Shown: positions 1 through 13,472 of the stretch, one piece after another
Layout of the letters: the number at the start of each line of letters is the position of its first letter
How positions within the stretch are numbered: the stretch's first letter is position 1
Assembly: GCA_963070105.1 (NCBI GenBank)
Contig: OY718804.1
Coordinates: 9,283,317-9,347,316, forward strand
DNA: 64,000 nt
From: Litomosoides sigmodontis
Lineage: Eukaryota > Nematoda > Chromadorea > Rhabditida > Onchocercidae
Direction: 5' to 3'
Notes under the pieces: model-generated
The model's database searches: none
The model's input: only the letters and a program-made list of their open reading frames with translations
Told to the model about the DNA's origin: nothing
Made by a program: the position numbers and the translations under genes

Positions 1-3000
1 GAGGAGAAGGAAGAGAAAGAGAAATGAATCTCCTCCTCTGCTATTTTCATTGCTCTGTATGATTTTTTCATTTCCTTCTAAATGCCTTACTCAAATGTTT
101 TCCTCCACGAAATTTTAAAATGGCAAAAAAAGAGCCTAAGACTTAAATGCCTAAAAGGGATATTTATTACGAAAAAAAACCTTCCGTCACCCACAACTAT
201 AACTTCACTCTCTTGTCTTGCTTAAATTTAGCACTTATTTCGTTATACTTAAGGGGAAAAACTAAAAGTATGAAATGGACGAAGAATTGACTAAAAAATT
301 GATGATAAGAGTGAGGAAGAGAAAAAAGGAAGGTAAGAGAGGAAAGAGGAAACTGAGATATTAGAAGGTTGGAGAAATAGATGAAAGAGTTTGGAGAAGG
401 GACATTTGCATGATAGCCATACTTACACGGCAAGTAAGAAATGGCTTAGCAATTCAATTCAGTGCATGTTCTACAACTTCATTTTATTCCATGTTGATCT
501 GTGATCTCCAACTGCTGCAACGATTGATTCCATTTCAACTCACGGAAAGCAGTACATTAGCGTGGTTGACATTAAGATTCCTCGTCTAAGTATCTTCTGC
601 ATCTGAAACGAAACGAGGGTAACTCATTAAAGGCAAAAAAAAGCCGACGTTGCAATGAAGTGAGGCTGTTAAGCAGAAAATTTGAATGTGCTAATAGGTG
701 GACAAAGAGTCACAGAAGTGAAATGTTGCAGATTATATTAATTGTGGTGAGGAGAGAATTGAAGCAATACTTTCTGAACTTGTAATTCTTTTCATTTCCT
801 CTCATTAGCACAACATCAGTAAAAATTGAACACATTTGCATCGAAATATATATGAAGGAAAGCACTTAAAAATGGTAGCTTAAAGAATAATCATAAATTG
901 TTAGTGCTTTAATCTAAAAATTTCAGACATAGCAGGCCTAGAATTTAGCGTAGCACGAAATGATGAACACTCCTAATTCGTTTTAGACGAAAATTCAATT
1001 AAGCAAGCGAATGGTCTCTAAGTCATCAGTGCTCTCGAAATGTTTGGAATGTTACTGTTCAAACTATCACGATTTTCTTACAATTGCATTATCAAAATTA
1101 CGTGATGCAAGGAATGGAACATCTGATTAGAAGTGAGTGCTATGAACAGAATTGAAATTTAATTTTTTTAGCAAAATTAGAAAATTGGTGTTTCAATTTC
1201 GTGAACGATTTGTTCATGTCAAGTGTCAATTGAAGATTAATACAACAAACCTGCAAAGCAAATTTCGTATTCTTCCCTCAAACATTTCATCACACGTTTA
1301 CTCGTTAATCATACAGCTCTGTAACACAGTGGTTTCCTTGTCTCTTTGCCTAAGTGCTCTTAGACATGCAATTCAACTGTGGCAAGAAAGATGTGAGAAA
1401 AAATAGGTTATTTTTGAATTTAACAAAACTTTTCACCCATCTAAGACATGCGCCATTTCCCATTCAAACAAATAAGGCCCATTTATTGGTGTGAAATTGT
1501 TGACTAACACTGAATATCAGGGCAGATATGAGCATCATAAGTCCACTGATGCAAACCTGGAAATGGACGAGTAAGTTGCTGCTCATTGCTAAGTGAATTA
1601 TTTCACGCTTTCCAACACCTTCCATTGCCATTGCCATTGCCGCTCATTAGAGTGTTCAGTTTTTTAATTTAATTCATCCAATAATTACGATTATGTCCAC
1701 TTGCCTGCTTAAAAATGAATATGTCATGTTTGTTTGCATCAGAAATCGTCCTCGAATGGTTTATTCTTTTGGACTGAAAAAAAGAAACGACAGATCAGAT
1801 TACATGGTGGAACAATTTCAAGTGAAATTTGTTAAATGCTAAAAAAAATATATTCATTCAATCATTTTTGGTCGCCATTTTATTAAGAAATTTTGACAGT
1901 TGTTCATCAATTTACGTATTAGAAGACTGAATTGCAAATGATGAAATTACTGGAAGATTTTGAAAATGTGAATTTGTGGTTGTGATATGAAGGGATAAAC
2001 CATTGCCAAGAAATCCGAATAGTGATACCTGTAAAAAATACTGGTATTATGTCATGGTAACTAACATAAATGAGTAATTAGCTGATCGCCTCAAGATTTA
2101 GTCACTTAATTTTAGATGAAAGAAAATTATTGATAATTTTTGTTTTTTAAATATTTAAATTGTTTGCTTGCAGATAATTTATTAGCTAACTTTCAACATG
2201 AAGATAAAAATCAATGATGTGTTGTAAACAATTCAGGACCTTGGAAAGAGTTCGATGTTCCGCTGTAAGACCAAGCAAAAGAAGAGTAAGTGAGGTTCAA
2301 ATCATTTTAATTTTAAATCAGGTTTAAATCAAACATACCACAGTAATGCAAAGCAATGCAAGTGTACTTTCCCGTATGCCTGACCCCATGACTGTCATCA
2401 AATTCTACTTTTTTTTTAAATCACTGAAATTAACGATTCAAAAAAAAAGGTCTGCAGAAGAAAAAATTGAATTTGAATTTGAAGCACGAAAATGCACTTT
2501 TCAACAGATATCTGTGTTTAAAATTTTCAACATTTACCAAATTACAACAGCAATAAATTACAATATAATTTTGCCCTCTAATGAAGTGAATGGTAAATGA
2601 ATAGCGGCGAATTCTTAATTCGTTATTAAATGGAATAATGGTATGGTTATAAAAGTGAAAACTGGCATTTATCAACAATCGGTTAGCAATGTATATTTCA
2701 AAGTTTATCAAAGGTCAAATTGATTAAAGTGTTACCGTACCACCACCGTAATCTTCTTTTTTAAAGTACCATTTCTTTACAGCATGCAGCAAGAAAAAGA
2801 CAGAAAGATGACAGAATGCAAAGAAAGCATTAGAAGGACAAAGCAGAAGTAGCGGGGGAGAAAAGCAAAGGAGAAATTAAAAAGGAAAAGGAAAAGTGTG
2901 AAATGGAAGAGAAAAAAATTTACTGTTTGTTATTGTCGAAATGAAGTTCTTTCAAGTTTTTTTCGAGAATTGGATTAACTCAAAAAATAAAAAAAATTAA

Positions 3001-4459
3001 ACATGCAAAGCATGTAATTGAAGGGAATAAAAATTGAAAAAATAAAAAACATTGGGGGAGAATGACATTTCGATGGTGTAGCAATGTAGGTCTTTCCAAA
3101 ATGAGCAAGATCACGTAAAGATATGATAGATGAATAACTAACTCACGTCTTGTGATGGAATTAAAATTGGGCGGAATTAATTACTTTCAAACTGCAAGCA
3201 TCGGTAAAGAACATCAGTAATTGAATGAGCGGACTATTTTTCCATCTAATAACTTCGCATCCATCTATTAATGATAAATTGTTTGCTCTTAATTAAACAT
3301 ATATCACAAAAAAAAAAACACACACAACCAACCTAACCGAAGTCAACGCAAACATCAAAGCTTCTCGAGGTTACATCGATTAATGTAGGCATGTGGCTAT
3401 AACGATATTTTACTTTTGTTTCACCAGAAGAATGTTATTTTTCAGCTCAGTTTTATTTTCAAAATATCAAACGCTCATAATGTCAATTGTTTATTGTAGA
3501 GCTTCTACTAGAACTTCACCAATTGTGTATTCACTACAAGTTGACTCATCATTTTGATATATTCAAAAATTAAAGTAATCAGCACCTGATGCCTAGGATC
3601 TGATAAATCGGGTAGCTTCTAAAAAAATAATGGAGCAGCATAGTAGCGAACATTCTTCCAGGATCTTTCGATGGGAAATATTTTATAATTCTGCTTTCAC
3701 TTCTCTTTCGTTTTTCCGGGAAATCGCATTTGTACCACTTGTACAAATACGAAACTGCGTGTAACGCTCAAGCAAATTTTTCTACGCCAGTAAATATACT
3801 TTGGTCATTAATGTTTTTAATCAAACAATTATGATATATTTTCTATTAAACTAATATCAATAGTTACTTAATTTCACTCAGAAAGCAGATCTGACACTTA
3901 GACAATCAGAAATGCAGTGCTTTACTCCCCCTTTACCTTCGAAATCCCCTTACCTTAAACTTCTACCTAATATATGAATTTAGCTTGAAGAGGAAAGTAT
4001 AGATAAGTCACACATAATCCTCACATCCGAGTTTTCATTCAAAATAATTTTAGATATGTCATTGAAAAGTGCCTGAATTAAGTCAACTGTTTAAAATATG
4101 ATGCGCAGATAAAAAAAATGCGACGAGAATTACACTGAGATGTATTTCACAGTGAAGTGCTTTTCAAAACCAAGCCGTAATAGTGAGATAATACTGAATG
4201 GTCCTCGACAATAACATTCTTGTTACGAGTTATTAAAGTAACGCGCACGCCACTTGCAAGACATAATGTGAATGAACAAGATAAACAAAGCAAGATGAAA
4301 TACGAGGCTTCAAAAAGAGCTTCGTTTCCATTTATGCAGAATAAAACTATCAGCTAGGTTAAAATTTCAAAGACCAATAGAAATCAATTCGTTATCTATA
4401 TTACAGTAATATGTTCATACAAAAAGAGATTCGAAACAAGCAATACAGCTCTGTTCTTC
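1..4459. other. intergenic, no recognisable gene
   Basis: AT-rich sequence with only short open frames that lack family resemblance, consistent splice signals or sensible composition. A purine-rich stretch near 2780-2930 and several poly-A or poly-T runs are present. It lies downstream of the minus-strand ASPM gene, so its right edge should hold that gene's 3' untranslated region. I see nothing else in it. Confidence 0.6.
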
Positions 4460-7400
4460 CTAATGTTGCAAACAATTCTGGAGCTTTCGGAGTGCAACAA
4501 CTCTCTCGTCAGATACTGACAATTTAGCAAATCGGTTTGTCAACTCCGCAACGAAATAGGACGCTTTTTTATGCTGGAAATAATCATAAATTAATTTGTT
4601 CATAATAAGGAGAAAGAAATTTTACAAACTTCTGTTGTTGAAAAACTCATGGCGGTAGCAACAGTTCATAAGGATGAGAAAAGACGTGCATACGTTCACT
4701 TATCATTTGCAGCAAATTAGTCTAGAGCATCAATAAAAGAGGAAAAGTTTTATAACTGACTTGTTTGTTGTCCCCACTTAATGCTATTACAACTGCAGTT
4801 AAATCGACCACCACATTTGGAACTCTGTGAAATGCTAACATGAAATGATAACACCGTCCCACAACATCTTCACGGCGTTTCTCGTCGAGCTTTCTCCGAA
4901 TATTTATAAACTAAAACTGCGCTTTCGTCTTCTTGGAAGATATGTGACACACAAACGTTATTTATTTTAGAAATTAAAACAAGAAAATTGAAACAAATTT
5001 AAATGCTGAATGAAAGTTTACATAAATTAAAAACCTTCAGCACACTCCATAAAATGGAGCAAAGAGGAATAACCACTTCAGTTGATCCAACGCCACGATT
5101 GCAGCCATCCAAGGAATCCAAAATACATTCCAGACCGCCATTACTGAACACATACTGAGCACACAGTTCTGACAAGCCAACAAATTTCTCTAAAACATTT
5201 TATGAAAGCAATAAAAAGCAAATCGGCTCGTGCCACAAGAAGTGTCTGCAAAAGTTTTATAGCAACAACTATAATGACAATTTCTTCTACTCCTCTAAAT
5301 AAGTGCAAGGAAAAACTAACGCAATACTTCAGCAGCCCTGTAACGAATGTAAAGGTGCTTTGAGTTCAAATTCTCCATTGCATTCATCACGCGATTCATG
5401 ATTGGCTGCATTAGCTCAGGTCGTTCCTCATTCGAGAGTGCTTCCTGTCGAGCGACACGACGACTCTCAGCTATTTTATTACAAATTTCTGCGTAACGCT
5501 TGCGAAGAAGACACCCACGCCACCATGTCTGAAAATTTTGCGCCAAGCACATGTGAATCATAACTCTGTTTATAATTAGCAACTATTTTGTTAAGAAAAA
5601 ATACCTGTAATATTATGGCAGCTTTTGTGCGTCGATCTCGCTCTGCTTTAATCAAGATTGCGTATTTGATTTTATTCTGCAATACTTACTATATAAATGT
5701 TCACTAAAACCAGAAGAAAATGCCATCTTCGTTATTAATACCTCGACAGCTTGCAAAAACTTTTGACGTCTCATCCGCAAATGATTATGCTGTCTTTTTA
5801 GCCCACGCAGTATCCGTAAGAACTCCGCTCTATCGACAACTTCGCATCCACACATTTTGCTCTCAACTTCATCAGCCGAGCATTTTCTTATAGGAGTGGA
5901 ATTCTGCAAATCTCTTGCTAATTTAATTTCCCATAAACTACGAACCAAAGCGTAATAATAAGCGTTAGGATGTCCGGAAAGTTTTGGGAGAAAACGATTG
6001 CAAGAACGCATACGGGCCACCGCGAAAGGAATTTTTAGATTTGGAAGAAAGAGACTGCTTGCGGCTCAACCTGTTATATTATTTTAAAACGCCCACTTGC
6101 ACAGTAAATTCATTTTCTCGTTCATGAAGAACCACTTCTTTCGAGTTCATTATTCGGTATTTCCTTCGCGCTATCCACCCGCGCAAATATCGCTATAAGG
6201 ATTAAAATGATGTAAATTTCTGTATCTACCCGACTTTTTCTTGGATTCAAACTTGCCAATGCGTAAGAAATAGAAAATTTTAAATATATAAAAATACGAC
6301 CGAAGAAGGCAATATTCAATAATTTGAAATGTAACTGCTGCATGTTCCTGTTTATATGACCGCTATCAGATATCGTATTTTAAGGCAGCTTTTAAAGATT
6401 ACACTGCGATTAGCTTCACAATATTTGAGGAAAAAGACTTATGATTGGAAAAACAGTAGTTCCAAATCCCGTCCATTTGCATTCGAACCATGGCAGGCTT
6501 GAAACTCAAGATATGCAACATGCAAATGTAAAGATGTGACGCAACACTACCTGCAACGTGACTGCGGCACTGTTGAGTTTACATGAAGATATTTCCTGCA
6601 GCAAATTTCGATAGTGCAGACGTGCCAACCATCCACGTATGCATCTCTGTAAGTTAAAATTTTGTAACTTCTCGTGGAAAAGAAAAACGCAAATGTTTAT
6701 TTGACTAGTTTAACAAACCAAGATTTTTTAAGCTTTCTTGCTGTTCACTGCACCCCAAAGACTTCTAATCTCTAACTTCCTTAATCATGCTGAATATTTA
6801 CCTCAGTCAGGAAACTCACGCATCTTTAAGGTTACCTGCAAGATACGTGCTGCATTCTCCCGCTTCTGCAAAATCTTTTTGCTTTGCATTTTGGATTTCT
6901 GCGACAGCCAAAAACGAAAACGTCTCTAAAAATTATCTCGCAATTAATAAAAACCCCTAATTCGATCACGTTGATCTACAGCTCCCACAATGCACAATCA
7001 ATAGTGTACCACTAGACACTTACTTGTATAATAATTGATGCATTTTCTCTTTTCTTCACGTTCTGTTCATATAATTTTTGGCAGCGCTTTTTTGCAAGCC
7101 AACTGCGAACAAATTTCTGAAAGTCCAATTGGAAGTAAGAAAACATAAAGGCAAAAAAGTCTCATACGTAAGAAGGTATCTATATACACAGAGTAGATAA
7201 CACACCTGTATGATAACTGCTTTTGCTTCTAGTTCTTGCAAAGCCCTATCACACTTCATCCTTCGGTAAAGTCGTCGTGCAAGCCATCCACGAAAATATC
7301 GCTAAAAACAAAAAAAACAGTATCAAATAAAACACTGAAAAAATAATCAAGTGCTAACAGATTTTAAGACTTAGAAAGCAACTGTAATATCTTACAGATT

Positions 7401-10400
7401 TTTACCTTCTATCACACTTCTCTTATGTTGTATTCTTTCAAATGTAAATGCTTCACTCGTTACGTGTAGTATATCTGAGATTTAAATATTGATTTTAGTT
7501 ATAAGTATTGCATTGTTCTGAAAAAAGCTATGGTATCATACTCACCTGTATTGTGAATGAAGCCTTTGATAACTTTGAATCTTCTTTAGTTATTGTATGA
7601 AGTGACTCCATCAATCGATCTTGTGTGTGTACCTGGAAAATGATCCGTAAGACGTTTATGATTACAAGCTACTTTACGACTTCCTTTGTCATTTACTTTA
7701 CATAAAATTTACTTTTGCTTGCATGTAATAAGATCGAAACTAGTAACCTCGCATAATTGATTTCTTTATTTGTATAATTTACTGAATTCTTGTCTACGTT
7801 AAAGTCACTTTTCTTAGACAAAAACAGGTGCAGACGACAGGAAACATTGAAAATAATTGTACAGCAACTTATGTATCTTCTGCAATTTCATGAGGAACAT
7901 AACTTACTTTTGAGATGCTGCGATATCGTCGGAAGGCACGCTGTATAATGATTGCAGCAGAAGTAACTTTATAACATTCATATATGCATGATATAAAAAC
8001 TTTGGCGAAGAGACATAGCATTCTCTCTTCAGGTATATTTTCCCACTGCATCAGCATTGATGACGGAATCCCAAAATGATGCTCAGCCTACAATATCATA
8101 TCGGTATCGCTGAGCCAAATTTCAAACAATTTATTGACTTCACCTGACGTTCGTTAAGTGTTATAATCATCAAAGCAGTAACAAACTTACAGCGTTTGCA
8201 ATTTGTGCTAAAACTGTTCTGCCGTCAAAGAGCTCAAATGGTGTGCTGTATGAATAATATTTTCTCCACAATAAAGAAAACAATTTTCCGTCAACAAGTT
8301 CTAGAGGATTTCGAATCTGAAAGACGTAAAAATGCGTCACACGTATGAACCGCCCATTTTACTGCACATCGAATAGAATATTCACAAAAAATTAGTCCAA
8401 CCTTATATGACATGCCGAACAGGCTCATAAGCAGTTGAGATATCGAATCAATCTCAGCATCGCAATTGTCTGACTGATTGATATTACCCTATAAAAAAAT
8501 AGAAAGTACATGAAATTAATAATTAATTATTAAAAGGACAGTTATGAAAATTGCCACGTAAATCAGTTCACAAAGAAGTTAAAAAGATTGTACCAATTCT
8601 TTGTTAGCAAATTGCCAAAGAAGTGTTATAATTTCATTCATATTTCCTTGCACAATACCATCGATATCCATACATAAATCTCCAATAAATTAAATTATTA
8701 TTCATAGGTTATTTTAAGAAAGTTTGTTGAGCATTCGATGACTTATTCAAATCTTTTGTAAATTAGAAATGTCGATTCTGTTTAAGCACTTACTTTCAGG
8801 AAGAATTCCTTTTCGCTTAGCAAAATCAATCACTGTCTTAACATTACTCACTTTACGAAGTCGATCACCACCAGGATCACGCAAGCAATGTATCACTGTG
8901 TTATACTGTAGCTTGGCTAAAATTTCCACTGCACGCCTGAAATTTGCTTTTAAATTGAATGACTTTATCATTAAATACTACACAGAAACTTATTGGAAAA
9001 TTGCTACCCAAGAATCATTCCATTACTAAGGTCCTTTAGTGGGTCAACTATGCGGTATTGAAATTCTTCAAAAAATCCTTGCTTGCGATCCAGAAAAATA
9101 CCCAAACGAGAAAGCGTTCTCGGCAAATTGCTGGTACCAGTCATCAGCTCTCGACTTAATATTGCTACTACGTCACTGATACTCTAAAAAATATACATAT
9201 ATATATGTATTTTGATTACCATAAGTACTTTGTTCTGCGATTGCTATGTACACAGTAAAAATTTCAGAAGAAATGAATTTCCACCTTACAAGCTGACCAT
9301 TTAACAAAAATGCAGCGGTTTTTCCTCGACACTGTGCTATCCCGCCACGCCTTTTCAACAATGAACAAAAATTGGCATATTTTTATCAAGAAATGTTGCA
9401 AAAGAGCTTCCGCACCTCGACTGTTCACGAGAATCCTGAAAAAAAGTAAAATCGACTTTGTTCATTAACAAATAATTCATGTCTAGGTCCTGGAAAACTT
9501 ACTTTGCTCTTCCCTGCACGTATTTCCGGTTATTCATAATTTCAGGATTCTTGAAGACGTTTTGCGTAATTACAGAAGCAATGATTCTGAGTTGACTTTT
9601 TTCATCAGTTCTTTTTCGTATATTGATAGATAGGACAGTCTCTAGACCCAACCTGAGGTAGAAAGGATGGAAGCTGAAGAATAGGCTCAGCAGCTCCGTT
9701 TGTATTCCTAAAACTATTCCAATCGCAATTTTTCCATAGTTTATAGAAATTTCTAATGTCAAACTGATGCTTTATTATTAAATTTTGCTGAAACCAATTC
9801 AAAGAAGAAACTTGCCGACATCAGCGTAAACCCGCCTATCCGTTCTAATTGCAATTTTACCACTTTTTACGACAGCAGCAATATCGTTCGGGGTGGGTGA
9901 GCTTTCGTATAATGAACGAAATCTGAAAAACTTTTGAATAGATAAAATGACATGAAACTAAGGTTATGATTTTTCTGCTCATTATTGATTAATTTAGCGT
10001 CACCTAGCTCGCATTCCACTGAGTTCATTCGCAGCAATGAAATATTTATAACTGATATCACTTTGCGATTCATCCTTCATCGCTGGAATGTTGCTTCGAG
10101 AAGTCAGCAATTTCCTCAAGTATAGATCAGCATCTAGGGTTCAAACAGCGTGTAGACAACAACAAACGAATGTAAAAAACTGGAAAACTGAAATAAAAGC
10201 TCAAGAAGAGTAAGAATAAAACATATAAGCAGGAAAAGTACAGCTACCTTTCTTGCTTTTCGCTAGGACTTCGCTACTGCTGTCACTTTTTTCATCAAGT
10301 AGGTAATTCAGCCACGATGTCAACGCTGTAAGGTGTGCTAACTTCTTATCCGATTCCATTTTTTTGTATCGGTCAGTGAAATTATGTTCAGCTGTAAAAG

Positions 10401-11824
10401 GGATCACTTCAAAAAGAAAAAGTCAGATAACGTCAAATTAAACAAGAAACTTCAAAAAATTTTGGAAGAAAATGAGTAAAATGCGAAAAACGTAAAAAAA
10501 AAAGATAAATTTTTGATTGAATTTTAAATTAAGCTTATAATCTTCTTTAGAACAGGATTATATTCACAATCGTTTCCTCTAAGTATAAGTTTGTATGATG
10601 AGGCCTTTAGATAACAATATAATGAGCAAATTAAACTCATAATAAAACTTATATTATATTAAACCTACATTATAAGTTGGACTAAACATATAATATACCT
10701 TCACGTAGTAACGACTGAATAACATAAGTGGCGTTCGCTGCTTTGCTGGGATTCGAAACGGAACTAAGAGTGGTATTCAGCGGAAATCGAAGTGAGAAGT
10801 CAGCATTTTCATTTTTTTCACGATTGCTCATAGAATTTAGGGCCTCAGGAAATGAGCTCATGAATTTTTCTTTTGTCTCACGAAAATTGATGTGATCATG
10901 AGATAAACTTGACCCTAGAAAATTTGCATGTTAGTAAACATTAGAAATGAAATACTAAAAGTCCTATTAACACATGTGGCAAAATCGTCGTTCAGGAAAG
11001 GTTATGTCTTACTTTTAATCATTGCTTCTCGTAGTCCATGTCTTTTTTTCAACGTTTCCAGTTTTTTCTTCATAGTCGCATTTGAAGCGTTAGTACCAGG
11101 TGAAAAATGCAAAGAAACTCGTGGGCGAGAGTTGTGGATATCATCAGCTAAAAACTAGAGTAGTATTTTTGAAACTTATAAGTTAACTGAACCAAAACGT
11201 TTATAAGGGAGGATCAAAGAAATGTATTAAAATTTCTTGACTAATCCAACTTAAACCCAGAAGAATCCACCAGCTATCTTTGTACTTGGGAAATTAATGG
11301 GTTAACTAACTGGTACATAATCAAAAACTGAAAAATGAAAATGCTCAAAAAAGTAAAAGACAGTAAAACCAGTACCTGAAGGTGTTTTCTGCCGCATTAT
11401 CCGTTTGTCCGAAGGATTATACGGGATAGAAAAAAGTAAATCCTGTTCGGTGAAAGTAAGATGATTTGTTTCCTACAGTGATGCATAAACCAGAACTTGA
11501 GTTTTCGAAATGATATTAAAATGACAAGTAAGAATAATTGAACATATTGTATAAAACTACCAAAAAAATTTGATAGAAAAGTTGTCCATGAAATTAAAAA
11601 GTTTTGTATTACCTAATACCTTTTAGAATTTTGTAAGAGTCAATTTCTTATTTACAAAAGCAATCAGTTTAGTAAGGCAGTAAAAATCTTGCCTCTTTGT
11701 TGAGTATGTCCTTCAAAAATGTCTGGCTTTGAGAAAAGTGACGGAATGAATCCGGTTGCAAATCGTAAACGGTGTTTTCTGAAAGATACGGAACACTGTG
11801 GCAAGAAGCAAATGTAAACTCATT
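4460..11824 (-). CDS. aspm-1: ASPM-like spindle-pole protein (5' end unresolved)
   Basis: Multi-exon orthologue of ASPM, which focuses microtubule minus ends at spindle poles and binds calmodulin; in C. elegans it acts with LIN-5. In protein order: low-complexity N-terminal exons (11824 to about 10200); the ASPM-specific block with DVGIQTELLSLFFSFHPFYL joined over an intron at 9708-9815, then LRLGLETV; CH-like region one, including DVVAILSREL and LPRTLSRLGIFLDRKQGFFE (9030-9180), then AVEILAKLQYNTVIHCL; CH-like region two with LFSLLWRKYYS and FELFDGRTVLAQIANA (8190-8310); about seven IQ motifs (8057 to 5320) such as AAIIIQRAFRRYR; and a helical C-terminal part (5190-4460) ending at TAG 4460-4462. 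Vertebrate ASPM has many more IQ repeats. The start codon was not found: exons from 11824 downwards are in frame, and a candidate upstream exon lies near 11966-12015. CISD3 is transcribed divergently about 1.6 kb away. Confidence 0.88.
9708..9815 (-). other. ASPM intron with GC donor (GC-AG)
   Basis: The exon ending GCTGATGTCG is followed by GCAAGT rather than GT, and the intron ends TTTTAG. Joining the flanks gives DVGIQTELLSL, which aligns with the conserved ASPM block without gaps. Nearby GT dinucleotides give the wrong frame or an early stop. Confidence 0.75.
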
Positions 11825-13472
11825 CTAAACCAAAGTTTATGAAAAAACATTATCCTATATTGGTGTTAATAAATGGTGCCAAATAATAGTGCCCTCACAG
11901 CATTCATCACCTGCAAATCGTATTATAGTCAAACTATCAGACACTGGTCTTTACACTGACCCTGCAGCTGTCATTCTGTTGGACCGTTCGAAAGGTCGAC
12001 CAACCAAATAATTGCTGCTAATTAACCTTAGTAATTGGTGCTTAAAATTAATAAGATTAAGCCAGACCCAGTACTCTGCATAAAAATTTTCCTACGCATA
12101 CACTAGATATTTTCGCATCACGATGACGTGTGCTATCACGAGTATAATAAAAGGACACAAAAGCAATGAGTTATAAACCTTCACAGATGTGTGGAACGGC
12201 TCTCTTATCCTTCGGAATATGCCTCATCATAGATTCAGTTCGATTCATCGATTCCATCTCTTTTAATAGCAATAAATCATTATTTCAAGAAGGAAAATTT
12301 GACTTAGCACCACATCTTTTTCATAAATATGATAAACCAGCTAAGTTGGTATTTAAAAATACTTTAATTGCAACGGAGTATTTCAATCTGTCTAGTTACC
12401 ATTTTCAAGTTTTCAACTCATTCAGTACGGTGTTGTGTAATAAGCCTGCGGCTGCAAGTCTTCTTAATCGAGATAATTATAATTCAATTCTACCAACTTC
12501 GTCACTTTACTCCTACTAATTGTTATAATTGTCGAGGAGTGAAAGAGAGAGATAGGAACATGCAAGTCTCAGAAGGGCTGTATGTGAATATTACAGTCCT
12601 TGCAAGAAAGCTACGAACAATCGTGGGTCATGCGAAATCTGGTAGAGAATATGAATTAACTAATGCTCAGGCCTTTACACTTCTTACTTTCTTGTGGTAA
12701 ATTCTACGACGAATTTCCGCTAGATTATGGGAAAAGCATATTATCAGAAACCTATTGCCATTCTTCCTCCTTCAACTGTTATCCTCGAAATGCACGAAGC
12801 CGAAATATAACTCATACAACATCACAACGTTATCAACGTGCTACAAGATCGGGAAAAAAAAAAAGTCCAAAATCACACAGAATGCACTCAGAGATGCTGC
12901 TTAGAAAGATGTACGCATAAATTTCAAAATTAAATTACCCGCAAAATTTTGCATTTCTGTAGCAGCGCTGAAGCTCGTTGCATACTCGATGTGCTACGCA
13001 TTTTGCTTGTGAGAGATTAAATTTGCATCATTTTTTTTTTGTTTGGTAGAAAATTCTGATTGATCTTGCAAGTTTGTTTTTGAATTTTTACTTGGTATTT
13101 TCTTCACAAATTTTTTTGCATCGAATTTTGCCCTACTTCGCTGTTTTATAGTGAAATTTTCGATCATTAATGGTATATAATTATATTTGTCTTTTGCAGT
13201 TAGTTTTGTCGCTCTTTACTCCTTGCTCATTTGGGCGCTGTTTTGTGGCTGTGATCCGGCTGGCCCAAGGCTAGTGTGAGACCCTCACTGAGCATTCCTT
13301 GTTAAGCTTTTCCTTAGGTCGGTCATATTATTAGGGAGAGTGTTGTTAAGGTAGCGATAGATTAATACCTTCTAACTGTCAGAAATAACTTCATGTTTTT
13401 CGACTTCTTTGAAATGTTTAAACACTTTTACTGCTTTTCAGCTGGATAATATTCAGAAGCGCGTTGGATAAG
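11825..13472. other. divergent spacer between ASPM and CISD3
   Basis: Holds the unresolved 5' end of ASPM on the minus strand (a possible short exon near 11966-12015), the doubtful plus-strand frames at 12166-12920, and the upstream region of the CISD3 gene. A TTTTCAG acceptor ends at 13440, 32 bases before the CISD3 start codon, and is a likely trans-splice or 5' UTR splice site. Confidence 0.5.
12166..12519 (+). CDS. possible small secreted protein, unrecognised
   Basis: A 117-codon frame starting ATGAGTTATAAACC. The first 25 or so residues contain a hydrophobic stretch (TALLSFGICLII) that could be a signal peptide or membrane anchor. The rest is polar with no motif I know. Two further open stretches follow on the same strand (about 12540-12700, and 12700-12920 with a strongly basic tail containing RATRSGKKKSPKSHR), and these could be later exons of one gene, but I could not find a splice model that joins them convincingly. 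It may be a pseudogene or chance frames in the ASPM-CISD3 spacer. Confidence 0.22.
   Translation: MSYKPSQMCGTALLSFGICLIIDSVRFIDSISFNSNKSLFQEGKFDLAPHLFHKYDKPAKLVFKNTLIATEYFNLSSYHFQVFNSFSTVLCNKPAAASLLNRDNYNSILPTSSLYSY

Noticed and set aside
1152..2711. short frames on both strands in the first 3 kb
   Set aside because: Composition is that of AT-rich noncoding DNA; none links to another exon or resembles a family.
9605..9802. apparent frameshift in ASPM between two overlapping open frames
   Set aside because: The conserved protein is restored by a GC-AG intron (9708-9815), so no frameshift is needed.
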